A stretch of DNA of 23,453 bases from Welwitschia mirabilis (taxonomy: Eukaryota > Gnetophyta > Gnetopsida > Welwitschiales). The stretch covers positions 124,139,124 through 124,162,576 of the forward strand of contig JBOZIK010000001.1 of the NCBI GenBank assembly GCA_051453625.1. The letters are read 5' to 3'. The notes beneath the pieces are model-generated. The model did no database searches. It was not told the DNA's origin and worked only from the letters and a program-made list of their open reading frames with translations. The translations under genes and the position numbers were made by a program. Positions 9,585-19,011 of the stretch are shown one piece after another; position 1 is the stretch's first letter, and each line of letters starts with the position of its first letter.

Positions 9585-12500
9585 CTTTTTCTTTTTTCCT
9601 TCTATGCACAACATTCAAAACTATCATTTATCATAGGAAGATAAGCAAATCCAATGAATAAGAAACGAAGTATTTTATGAATCAAGTACTTTTTCAAATA
9701 TGAAGAAGGATAAAAGTCATGATAGAATTAAAACTACTTTTCATGCTTCTTGGTTTATGAATATGAATGCATGTACTTGTTCACATGCTCATTAATTCCA
9801 AAATACATTAAATCCATAAACATAAAACACAAGAAGGGAAAGTCAAACTTGAATCTGGTACCTACTATATTTATCCACTTCTTTTAAAAACTATAATAAC
9901 CATTGACTTTTACGAGGTGTTTTTATACTTTAGACTTAGACAAAACACATAAAAAAAAAGAAAAATAAATACGTCACATGCCATTAATGGAAATGTTTTA
10001 TTATTACTATTTCACACTCTATTTTAGATTTTCAATTTAACAATGTAGGTTTGATGCTTTTACATGAAATATGAATTCTCATGAAAGGAATAATTCTTTT
10101 TATCATTCTTAATTGAGTAAAATGAATTGAAAAATACCAAATTTAAGTAAAATTACTAAAATTTAAGATTAATTATCAAAAAGATTATACAAATATTTAC
10201 AAACCAAAATTAAGCATCACATACATCTTCAACATCATTTTTAATAAAAAGTATAAAGACATTCTTGCTTATAAAAATCAATAGTATTTGTCATAAAGGC
10301 TTTGCTTAAAGAAAGGTTTCATATTAAAAGTTAAAGATAAAAAGTATCATATAATTCTATAAGAGAGTATCTTGTCTAATTTTTAAGTAAATAAAGGTTT
10401 GCAAAAACTCAAATATAACATATGCGGATTCCACTTGTATAACGCTCAAAGTTTTTGCAACGTTTCAATATTTAATCATTAATAGGCTTTTGTTTGATTT
10501 TTACTATTTCATGTTTCAAATTGGATTCTAAGCAACTCACTATCACTTGTTGGAATTCTTCTTGCTTTCTTTTTAATGCCTAATAATTCTTTATCTCAAG
10601 GGTTTATATAATGTAAATGTTTCTTTTACATTTGTAACATGGTTTGCACATTGCAATCTCTTTTTAGGAATTTTTTTTCTAGTATTTATCTCAAGGCTTA
10701 CTAAAGTTTACAATTATTTTAGTTCGATAGTAATATTTTGTGTCAATGATAATTACTTTGTATTTAAACAAGGTTACTTTGTAGTATGTCTCTATAATGT
10801 TCATGATTTTGTGTCGTCGTCTTTTTAACATTTTTCACGTTATTTATTTAAATAATTTTTATGAATGTTTTATTGTTTTAAATTCACAAAGGAAAGAATC
10901 AAAGTTTGTTTTCATTGACTGATGTCACTAAGAGATGAAAATAAGCTATTTATTATCAAATTAATATTTCTTTTTTTAGCTACTAATAGATATATAATTA
11001 ATACTTATTAGGTAAAAAGCGTGTGCATTCTTAAAGATTAATTTCTCCTCTATTAATTATCAAATACATTGATAGATACAAAAATTTAAAAAGTAACAAG
11101 AAAAGTATTTTAACAAATTTTACTAGTTTTAACACCTCTCTACTTTTTTTAATTCATTTTTCAAAGTTTACTTCTTTTTACATCTTTTTTAAAATTTACT
11201 TGGTTGATAATGTTAACTTTAAAAAGCTTATTTACCTAGTTTTTTAATTTGCAATTTCTTAAGAACAAAAAAATGAATCATTTTAAAAATCATTCGCTAT
11301 TAAAAAATTACAAAAGAGCACAATAGAAGAGAGAAGCAAGATAAAAATACCCAAAAAAATGGAAAGGGAAAAGAGATATCCTTGTCTACTAACTCTTCCT
11401 GATTTTCTTAAACGGGTTTTTGTTTCTTGCTTACTTGCCCTTTCATATTCCATCGCTATTCATCATTACCTTTTTACCGCGAAGACCAAATGCGAAAATA
11501 CAAAGTGTGAAAACAATTGTCTACTATACTATGTCAGTAAAAAATCGTAACATTAATATAACTTTCACACCTCAAACTTATCTGCCCCCGTTAAACTTAA
11601 CTGGGCTTTATCGATGAATAGTGATGGTGGTGAAGCCTAACATCAAAGTTTCATCTCCTATTTAAAACTTTTTATTTGGTGATGGAAAAACTTAAAAGGT
11701 GATAGAAGATGGCGGGCATGTTATTGTACACTAATTTTCTTTAAAAGTCTTAACTCGTGTGCATACGTTGTCATGCTTATCTTATAGTGCTACCTCCTCT
11801 TTTATTAGTGCATCACTTTCTCAAAGAATATTGGGAAAAGAGTATTTTCATAATTTTGATTCCCAACGTTAGCCTTAAGAATTAGAAAATTTGATAACAC
11901 TGGGGATTATAAAGGTTTTATAAAGTTGACAGTTAAGGTTCACGAGGACGTGTTTGAAGCTTAAAAAACTGTTTTAAACGGATAATCGTGGCGTGGCACC
12001 CATCATTGAGCTTAGGATAGGAGATCTGTCAAAATTAGTTCCACAAGGAAAACTTTATGGCTTTTAGGCTTTGCTAAAATCGAACAACCGAAAACTCAAG
12101 CTCAGGTCTTATTTGTTGGAAGCATTATTTTTATACAATACTCATTTTTATTTTTATTAATATTTTATTTCCTTTTAATATATAGTCAAACCTCTAAAAC
12201 AGTCTTGTCAAACCTTTGAAAAATGACAACCTATCAATCCACCAACATGTTTTTTTTTCCCCGGGTATTTCTAATAACTTATGAAACATGCAAAGTGGTA
12301 CAAAATGCTTCAAAATTTCAAAGCAATGAGAAGGTAGTGAAGACATTAAATTTTTTTGGTAGCCTTGAACAAGAAGCTAAAACATTGTAGTGGGAGCTAT
12401 TGTTAAAAATTAGTGTTCTATAAAACATGTTTAGTATTTTACCTTTCAAAATTGTTTTTAATTAAAAATGTGTTATAATTTTTTACAAGAGTAAAAATGC

Positions 12501-12840
12501 AAAGGTGACTATTTTTAAAAGCTATCCTATTTCGTAAAGCAATATTGAAGGTAAACCTCCTCGTAGTAAGCATAGACATAGCCTTCATGAATGAGGATAA
12601 TACTTTCATGCAACCCTAAGATTTATATGAATTTCTTTAATATAAAAACTTTTTTAAAAATATTAAAAAACGTTCAATGAAAATAAGACAAAGCAAGGAA
12701 TTAATTGCATGAAAACAGCAATTGTCAAATTTTACACTACAATTCAAGTCTACATACTCCTGCGGTGTCGTATAAAACTTAGCAAGGTTCTGATTTATTA
12801 TTGTCTTTTATTTATTTCAAATTTGATCGTCTCTCAAAAC
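8580..12840. other. AT-rich intergenic DNA, no gene recognised
   Basis: Both strands were scanned for conserved transposon, gene and tRNA patterns and none was found. Short open stretches (for example 9161-9379 and 11359-11617) have no family features and lie in low-complexity AT-rich DNA. The only clear feature is the CT microsatellite near 9,560. Confidence 0.6.
9541..9580 (+). repeat. (TC)n microsatellite
   Basis: About 19 uninterrupted TC units, followed by a T-rich pyrimidine tract to about 9,600. A long dinucleotide run like this is normally polymorphic. The 61-codon minus-strand frame through it simply encodes Arg-Glu repeats and is not a gene. Confidence 0.97.
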
Positions 12841-12861
12841 TGGTAAAATTTGGGGTAACTG

Positions 12862-12907
12862 ACGGAACCGGCTTTACGAGGTTTGACCGCAGTGTAGTCG
12901 GTTCCGT
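12862..12907. repeat. Inverted repeat / potential hairpin
   Basis: ACGGAACCG at 12862-12870 is exactly inverted as CGGTTCCGT at 12899-12907, with a 28-base spacer. It is short, but GC-rich within an AT-rich background. Confidence 0.6.
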
Positions 12908-12956
12908 TTAATAGGACAAGTATAACAGACCTTTTGATGACTTAAATTATTATAAA

Positions 12957-12981
12957 ACGTTCGAACGTAACGCATGCGTTA
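12957..12981. repeat. Two abutting perfect palindromes
   Basis: ACGTTCGAACGT (12957-12968) is a perfect 12-base palindrome. TAACGCATGCGTTA (12968-12981) is a perfect 14-base palindrome. They share the T at 12968. Both contain CpG-bearing cores (TTCGAA and GCATGC). Such back-to-back symmetric sites could bind dimeric factors; function is unknown. Confidence 0.7.
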
Positions 12982-13464
12982 ATGACACGCAGATTTACCT
13001 CAAAGCCTTTCAGAGAGACCGTGCGAAACTTTAGTATTAACGTCGTGCATCTCCTCTGGAAAAGCTTACCCCACGTGGCTTTTCAACTTGCTCAGTGCAG
13101 AGCAACACGCGTGAAATTGTTTTTGAACATTTATGAATTTAAAGTCCTTACAAAGCTAGATTCCGCACCAATTAAAATACCAACAAACCTCAGATTAAAA
13201 ACGAAAAACAGAATATGCTTGACGCGATACAATCTGGGGACCGACGCATCCCTGCCAGCTGTCACGACACGCACACCGAATTTCTATGCACGAACGACAC
13301 TTCCGACTCCGGAGACAACTTTCTCCGAATTTCCTGCACCGCCGCCAAATTGGGCGACAACTCAATCTGACACATGACACGTAATGTCCACACCACATTT
13401 CACTTATCCAAACAAACGAACCAAACTACTACATGAGATGACGTGCCATCCCACATGGCCAAAG

Positions 13465-14460
13465 TCAACGCTCCAGCTGCACGCTGAGGCCCTCCATCTC
13501 CAAAGAGCTCCGCCAATCCGGCGACGAGGACCGCCGGAGCTCGCGCGCGCCCTTTACACTCCCCATCTCAACGTCTAACGCCGCATACTCCGCCATGTCA
13601 GAAAACCTCCGGCAAATCCACGAGAAGGCGGCGACGCAAAGCATGACGAGCGCCGCCAGGTACCAGCAGAAGCAGAGGTTTGCGAGCGCCTTGGCACGCA
13701 TCAGGGACCGTTGATCGTCGCAGAAGACCTGATCGTGGCCGTCGGCGCGGTTCATGGCGCAGCCCTTTGGGACCAGTGCCTGCACCCAGAGGACAAGTCC
13801 CATGTGTACGAACCAGACGCCCTGGAACAGCAGCCCCATCGAACGAACGCACGCCGCGTAGAAAGCGGCCGGAAATGCGACCTCCAAAAGCGTGGCGGCC
13901 AGCGTGGCGAGGACGAGCCACTGCAGGAGGGCGTGATAGTGACCCTCCAGGCCCATATGGTCGGCGCTATGCTCGTGGAACATCACGTACTCCGTCGCCA
14001 GCGCCGCGGCCGCCGCCATGTGCGTGCTCCCGTTCGGCACTAGGGCTGCGGCCCAAAGCTGACCCTTCCGAGCCGAGCTGGCGTCGGCCCACATGGCGAT
14101 GGCGGCGTAGAGCAGGAAGAAGAAGGAGATGGTCGAGTGCTCGAAGTTGTTGAGATGGTACCAGGGAATGGTCCCGTCCTCATCCAACGGCTGGTGTTTC
14201 GCCGGCCCGATGAACAGCTCAGCCGCTATAGACATGCAAGAGCCTGCCATTATAAAGATCAGCTCGCCGTACCTGGCAAGGAAGCTCCGCCATCCCCGCG
14301 GCGGGCCCGCGTCCTTTTGGTCCGGGACGATTGGAAACCACGGCCTGGTCTGGAAGTCCCAGGGCGCCCGTACATAGTTGTAAAATGTGTTGTAAAGATG
14401 CCAGAGACCGAGTAAGATAAAACCTACACCCGGCAAAACATGTCCGACGAGAGTTCCCAT
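13465..14460 (-). CDS. DUF716 / TMEM45-family multi-pass membrane protein, 331 aa, intronless
   Basis: The frame is complete from ATG (14458-14460) to TGA (13465-13467). The start has a strong plant context, with A at -3 and G at +4, and the protein opens with MGTLVGHVLPG, the usual start of plant members of this family. Pfam DUF716 (PF04819) includes animal TMEM45; a tobacco member was annotated as responsive to viral infection, but the molecular function is unknown. Hydrophobic segments lie at about residues 3-22, 63-84, 108-125, 135-157 (weak), 177-199, 206-227 and 259-283, so five to seven membrane spans. The family's His-rich block is at 161-176 (FHEHSADHMGLEGHYH), and a second conserved section, PWYHLNNFEHSTIS, lies near 99-112. 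The tail after 284 is charged and probably cytosolic. Length is normal for plant members. GC is far above that of the flanks. No frameshift or missing block is seen. It is the only intact gene in the window. Confidence 0.93.
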   Translation of the reverse strand: MGTLVGHVLPGVGFILLGLWHLYNTFYNYVRAPWDFQTRPWFPIVPDQKDAGPPRGWRSFLARYGELIFIMAGSCMSIAAELFIGPAKHQPLDEDGTIPWYHLNNFEHSTISFFFLLYAAIAMWADASSARKGQLWAAALVPNGSTHMAAAAALATEYVMFHEHSADHMGLEGHYHALLQWLVLATLAATLLEVAFPAAFYAACVRSMGLLFQGVWFVHMGLVLWVQALVPKGCAMNRADGHDQVFCDDQRSLMRAKALANLCFCWYLAALVMLCVAAFSWICRRFSDMAEYAALDVEMGSVKGARELRRSSSPDWRSSLEMEGLSVQLER

Positions 14461-15003
14461 TCTGATTGGAGAGATTTTGCAGATGGAATGGCGGTTTTAA
14501 AATAGAGGTGATGCGTGAAGAACAAGGAACAATTGGATGGGATGGGGGGAGTGTAAGACTGGAAGAAGCTCTTCCAGATAGTTCTTCCAGAGACTTCTTT
14601 GCCAGAAATGGTTATCGCTTTCCCAGACGTAGAGACGAGATCTAAAGACAGAGAGGCGTTGCGGTTGGCATCGCATGTGACAAATGAGGGCTCTCTTGCC
14701 GTGTCGTTGTTTTTGATTTGGCGTGTTTGACCGGCGAAAGCCATTCGGCAGAGGCGCAGACTGCTGTGGAAATGCCAGGGATTGGTTGACTGCCATGGCG
14801 GCCTGTTTTTGTTACTGCTTCAGCCGGTTTCTAGACTGCCACAAGGCTTCATCGTACTCGTCATGTACGTGCGATTCGCATTTCATTTGCAGTTTTGCAG
14901 GGAAAAAAAATTGGAGGTCACAAGTGTTACACACAGGCTCTGAGGTTTTGACGTTAAAATCTGCTGAAAGTGCACAGAAGAGGCACCTGGTATTTTCTGG
15001 TTA
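14461..15003 (-). promoter_or_regulatory. Upstream (promoter / 5' UTR) region of the DUF716 gene
   Basis: The region directly upstream of the gene stays relatively GC-rich. Reading the minus strand, a TATA-like TATTTTAAAA lies at 14494-14503, 34-43 bases before the ATG. If it is the real TATA box, the 5' untranslated region would be only about 10 bases, so transcription may begin elsewhere. A CCAAT box (ATTGG on plus) is at 14781-14785. Two W-box cores, TTGACC (14727-14732) and TTGACT (14786-14791), are WRKY-type sites on the plus strand. A cluster of TCTTCCAG motifs is described separately. Small open frames on both strands here lack family features. Confidence 0.45.
14559..14590. promoter_or_regulatory. 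Clustered CTGGAAGA / TCTTCCAG motifs upstream of DUF716
   Basis: CTGGAAGA (14559-14566) and its inverse TCTTCCAG (14570-14577) form a perfect 8-bp inverted repeat with a 3-base spacer. A third copy, TCTTCCAG, follows at 14583-14590. The cluster lies 100-130 bases upstream of the start codon, where cis elements are expected. The GAA/TTC spacing does not match a canonical heat-shock element. Confidence 0.45.
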
Positions 15004-15193
15004 AACCCTGCTCAAGGAAAGAGAGCTGCGTGTACTAACAGTGTTAGAAATCGACGTTCTACTGAACATTTTTACTAAAATTGAACATGTATGAGAAAAT
15101 TTTAAGAAATGGGGAGTCGAATTTGAATTTCCAATTTTTCACATCATCAGCCATTTTAAGCATGGCAAGAGGGATATGTTGTACAACTAAACT

Positions 15194-15309
15194 CATGTTC
15201 AAGGCATTTATTGTGTATAGTGTTTGATTTCAAAAGACTCTAACATGATATCATGTGCAAGGCATTTATTTTGTGTAGTGTGTGATTTTGAAAAGATTTT
15301 AACATGAGA
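15194..15309 (+). repeat. 58-bp tandem duplication, diverged
   Basis: Units 15194-15251 and 15252-15309 both read CATGT-CAAGGCATTTATT, then a TGTGATTT-like section, AAAAGA and TAACATGA. They have the same length and several substitutions. The unit is not recognised as a known element. Confidence 0.75.
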
Positions 15310-15734
15310 TTATGGAAGGGGGTGTCAAACTCAAAATTTTAATTGATAGTACGTTTCCCTAGAAGTATAGCCACCATAATTGTTAAAATGGATGATTTAA
15401 TTATGCTCAAAGTATTCTAGTGTACTAAGCAAGGCATTAAATGGTTAAAACCCACAACTCTATGGGTATCCCACTAATTAAACTACCAATCTATTGGATA
15501 AAGTATGTAAATGACAGAAGAAATGTGTGTTAAAATTAAAAATATGTTTGCGGTGTTGAATCCTGAATAGTAATTTGATATTAACCTTTAAAAACATCTA
15601 GAATACGTAATAAAATACAAGATTAAGAAGCCTGTGATAAAGCTATAAAGATTGTACAATTAAAACAAATTCCCATCACGAGGTAATACATCATCACAAT
15701 AAAAAATAAAGTCCTTAAAAGTAATACAAAATTT

Positions 15735-15968
15735 TTAAACATCCTTTGCTACATTATCCTCGAGTAATGTCAAATCACTTTCATAGTCCTTGTTACTCTC
15801 TCCACTAGTTATGGGTTATCGAAGGGCTAGCATGGAGTTTTGAACATAAAGGATATGTTGTGGAACAACTAGATTCTAAGGAAGCATTATAAAACTCAAC
15901 AAGACCCCTTTGATTCATGCTCCAATAGCTAGAGGAGAGAATTAACCTCCAACTAAATTTTCATCACG
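15735..15968 (-). pseudogene. Unidentified minus-strand coding-like remnant
   Basis: Two adjacent stop-free stretches on the minus strand look protein-like. One runs from about 15,968 down to a TAG at 15,805-15,807 and includes SMNQRGLVEFYNASLESSCS. The other, in a different frame, runs from 15,809 to a TAA at 15,735-15,737 and reads SGESNKDYESDLTLLEDNVA before ending. The second has an acidic, C-terminus-like composition. Taken together they suggest one decayed coding end with a frameshift near 15,807. I cannot name the family, and chance open frames remain possible. Confidence 0.25.
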
Positions 15969-16385
15969 TGAGTGTGAATTTGAAAAGTAATACTTTGCAA
16001 TATAAAAGACTTAAATCTTAAATATAGAAAAGTAGAGTTATTAATACTTTTTAAGACGTGATTATATATCGGTGTCTTCAAGTTACCCCCGAAGAATGTA
16101 GGATCTGAAACACTGTCTTGGAAGATTTTTTAAATCTCCAAGGAGAATATGCTTTAATTTAGATGAAATCCTTTAAAGGGTATGAAAACCCACATCCAAG
16201 CATTTTAACACATGAAGCAATCAATGAAGTAATGTTGAAAACTATCTTCATTATTGTAAAAAGCGTAGGTACTAGCTACAAATTCTAAGCACATATGCCT
16301 TTTACTAATAGGTAGTTTGTGATCAAGGAGGCCCCATGAGAAGTCTTGTATTTTGACATGTCATAATTTATCACAATGCTATCCA

Positions 16386-16502
16386 TTAATTCTTGTAGGT
16401 ACGCCATAGATTATCACAATAATTCTTAATGGGTATGTTTTCCAATAATATACGATACGGTATTCTTGCTTTACAAGGATAAAAAGGACTACCATCTTTC
16501 GA
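16386..16502 (-). other. Exon-like open stretch on the minus strand
   Basis: On the minus strand a pyrimidine-rich section ends in ATAG at 16,503, resembling a 3' splice site. It is followed by 38 open codons beginning SKDGSPFYPCKARIPYRILL and ending at a TAA (16386-16388). It is upstream, on the same strand, of the remnant at 15,735-15,968, so both could be pieces of one dead gene. No family could be assigned. Confidence 0.2.
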
Positions 16503-16813
16503 CTATATTGAGTTTAAAGGAAAAACAAAATTAGCTAGAATATGAATGCATTGAAAACATGAGAAATAAAATTTACCCATTTCTTTTTCCTTATAACATT
16601 TGAACTACCATAGAGCCCTTGACATTTTTCATGGAATCCATTGATTATTCAAGCTAAGAAATGAAAAAGAGAATACATCCCTATTAAACTAATGATCTAC
16701 CAATTAGGATCTTAAAGAAGCAACTAAAGTACCATTTAATAATGATCACTGTTAGAAGAATTTTTGGAACTTTTAGTATTATTTCTGCTTTCTGAATTTT
16801 TGAAGGATATTGT

Positions 16814-16850
16814 TTTATTCTAAGCTTGACTTAAGAGTTTTCCCTTATAA
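16814..16850 (+). repeat. 37-bp sequence repeated on the other side of an assembly gap (left copy)
   Basis: This 37-mer (starting TTTATTCTAAGCTTGAC) ends exactly where the N run begins. The same 37 bases with one difference (T to C) begin exactly where the N run ends, at 17293-17329. Confidence 0.95.
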
Positions 16851-17292
16851 NNNNNNNNNNNNNNNNNNNNNNNNNNNNNNNNNNNNNNNNNNNNNNNNNN
16901 NNNNNNNNNNNNNNNNNNNNNNNNNNNNNNNNNNNNNNNNNNNNNNNNNNNNNNNNNNNNNNNNNNNNNNNNNNNNNNNNNNNNNNNNNNNNNNNNNNNN
17001 NNNNNNNNNNNNNNNNNNNNNNNNNNNNNNNNNNNNNNNNNNNNNNNNNNNNNNNNNNNNNNNNNNNNNNNNNNNNNNNNNNNNNNNNNNNNNNNNNNNN
17101 NNNNNNNNNNNNNNNNNNNNNNNNNNNNNNNNNNNNNNNNNNNNNNNNNNNNNNNNNNNNNNNNNNNNNNNNNNNNNNNNNNNNNNNNNNNNNNNNNNNN
17201 NNNNNNNNNNNNNNNNNNNNNNNNNNNNNNNNNNNNNNNNNNNNNNNNNNNNNNNNNNNNNNNNNNNNNNNNNNNNNNNNNNNNNNNNNNNN
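16851..17292. other. Assembly gap, 442 N
   Basis: A run of 442 N bounded exactly by the two copies of a 37-bp repeat. Any frame spanning it is not real. Confidence 0.99.
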
Positions 17293-17329
17293 TTTATTCT
17301 AAGCTTGACCTAAGAGTTTTCCCTTATAA
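17293..17329 (+). repeat. 37-bp sequence repeated across the gap (right copy)
   Basis: Matches 16814-16850 at 36 of 37 positions and begins at the first base after the gap. Confidence 0.95.
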
Positions 17330-18080
17330 ATTATTTGAAACCTTGAATTCAAGCCAATGATTTGATTAAAAACTTTATGCAATTAAAGGAAAAATTATCA
17401 AGAATATAATTTTAAAATTAGATTTCAAATTACATTCATTAGTAATGGAAGAACTCAAAAGTTTAAGCTTATATCTAGGAAAAATTGTCATATAATTAAG
17501 ATTTTGGAAATGAAAATATAATCAATAGAATTATTTAAACTAAAATTTTAATAATGTGAGATGAATATTTGCAGTAATTGTTAACATGTAAAAATTGACA
17601 TTATGATTAAGTTGAATGACTAATTAATCTTAATGGAGGACATTAATATCATTAATTTCATCATAAAAACATGTCTTTTATTCATTTTCATATTAATTAT
17701 GGACTTAGATATTTTCCATGACATTTTAGGTTTCTTAAGATTAATTCAAGGACATCACTTCATCTCATGCTCGTTAGAGCTAAAACGTCGGCACCGTCAT
17801 CTAGGACTACTGACACCACCAGCATTTTTGTGTAGATTACCTTCAAAATCACATTCCTAGATTCTCATAGAAATTTGGACAAAATGTAATTATGGGCTTG
17901 ATTTAATTCCACATCATAGATTAATTGCATTCTTGACAACACGTGGTGGGGATGATGAGGATTTACAAAGCAACATTTGGTAGTGCTGATTAGGATAACA
18001 ATGGAGATACATGGCATAGTCAGTGGTTGGCAGTAGCTGTAGCACTCTAGAGCCAAGTATTATGAGTATAAGGTTTCAAT
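17330..18080. other. AT-rich DNA, nothing recognised
   Basis: No conserved domain or RNA gene was seen on either strand. Short open stretches (17633-17860 plus, 17865-18056 minus) have no recognisable family features. Confidence 0.5.
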
Positions 18081-18184
18081 GATGCCAACAGGCATAAGAA
18101 TCAAGTGAAAAGAGGACCATTATTCATCGCAGTCACATTAAGAAGCTAACTTTTGCATGCGGAGGTTCCCACTTAAAATAAGGT

Positions 18185-18510
18185 GAACGTCCCTTCTACT
18201 TGCAAGTAAAATGTATCTATGATAGGTATCAAGCATAGATGTCCCCACTCAAATAGGGTGGATGTCCCCTCTTCTTGTAGGAAACAAAACTAATAGTTCT
18301 CAAGTGTGGATGTCCCCACTCCAAATAGCCTAGACATCCCTCCTTCATTTAGTCTTTTCCCAGTTTATAACTATGGCAGGTGCTGATGTCCGCTCCTTTT
18401 CAAGGTGGACGCCCCAACACTCCTAGTAGTGCAGACGTCCACACTACTTTAAGGGTGGATGTTTGCCCTTTTGGGAGTAAGGATTTCCCTAGTTTTAAAG
18501 GCGGACGTCC
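18185..18510 (+). repeat. Degenerate array of GACGTCC-like motifs in the LTR
   Basis: About ten copies of a motif centred on G-A-C/T-GTCC occur in 326 bases. They are at 18185 (GAACGTCCC), 18237, 18260 and 18308 (GGATGTCCCC-like), 18332 (AGACATCCC), 18384 (TGATGTCCGC), 18407 (GGACGCCCC), 18433 (AGACGTCC), 18457 (GGATGTTTGCC) and 18503 (GGACGTCC). The intact form GACGTC is an ACGT-core bZIP-type site. Most variants are CG to TG or CA changes, as expected from deamination of methylated CpG. Confidence 0.65.
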
Positions 18511-18719
18511 TCCATTTGAACCATTAAAAAAACGGTCTTCTTTAGGAAAATGCATGGTGGTTTTCAATGGCTATTCTCTTATGGTGTGCCATTCAATTGC
18601 CTTGAAAATATGAATTTGATTGGAATATTAGATTATCATGTCATTATTTTAGGGTTTTTCTTTAACAACTATTTTTCCCTTCTTTTTAAAAGTGGTAAAA
18701 CCTACTTTGTTAGGCTAAC

Positions 18720-18911
18720 AGAAATACACATGCATATACTATTCTGTGAAGTGAATTCAAACCAATATTTGGTGATCTATTTGTAATTGGTGATCCTATC
18801 TTATGTAGTTATTTGAATTAGATCCTACTCTATTAGATCCGTGCTTAAAACACAACTCGATCTCTTCTCTTCTTCTTGTAATTGAGTCTAGTGTAAGATG
18901 TTGATGATAAG
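18720..18911 (+). repeat. 192-bp segment duplicated across a 100-N gap (left copy)
   Basis: This segment ends at the last base before the gap. An equal-length copy (19012-19203) starts at the first base after it. They differ at about eight positions (about 96% identity) with no indel. Confidence 0.95.
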
Positions 18912-19011
18912 NNNNNNNNNNNNNNNNNNNNNNNNNNNNNNNNNNNNNNNNNNNNNNNNNNNNNNNNNNNNNNNNNNNNNNNNNNNNNNNNNNNNNNNNN
19001 NNNNNNNNNNN
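18912..19011. other. Assembly gap, exactly 100 N
   Basis: A 100-N run is a conventional placeholder for a gap of unknown size. Its flanks are near-identical 192-bp copies, so the join may be an unresolved overlap. Confidence 0.99.

Larger units (their letters stand above)
12840..13464. other. CpG-retaining flank downstream of the DUF716 gene
   Basis: Unlike the AT-rich DNA to its left, this stretch retains many CpG dinucleotides, as expected of unmethylated gene-associated sequence. It contains a G-box core CACGTG (13072-13077), a hairpin and two abutting palindromes. It should include the 3' untranslated region of the minus-strand gene. No canonical AATAAA on the minus strand was found close to the stop. 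A plus-strand frame at 12982-13377 (131 codons) shows no family feature and is not called as a gene. Confidence 0.5.

Noticed and set aside
9429-9614. Minus-strand frame with Arg-Glu repeats
   Set aside because: It is the translation of a CT microsatellite.
12982-13377. 131-codon plus-strand frame downstream of DUF716
   Set aside because: Open in the CpG-rich flank, but composition is irregular and no family or start context supports it.
13598-14415. Several 80-157-codon frames in other frames or on the opposite strand of the DUF716 gene
   Set aside because: They are stop-poor by-products of high GC in the real gene, Arg/Pro-rich, with no family features.
14559-14577. Heat-shock element
   Set aside because: GAA and TTC blocks occur, but the 4-base spacing between GAA and TTC does not fit the nGAAnnTTCn pattern.
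14424-15004. Frames upstream of DUF716 (14424-14744 and 14497-14796 minus, 14723-15004 plus)
   Set aside because: No recognisable domain; the position fits promoter and 5' leader. An upstream small frame with a regulatory role cannot be excluded but is unsupported.
16810-17313. 167-codon plus frame
   Set aside because: Nearly all N; no real coding sequence.
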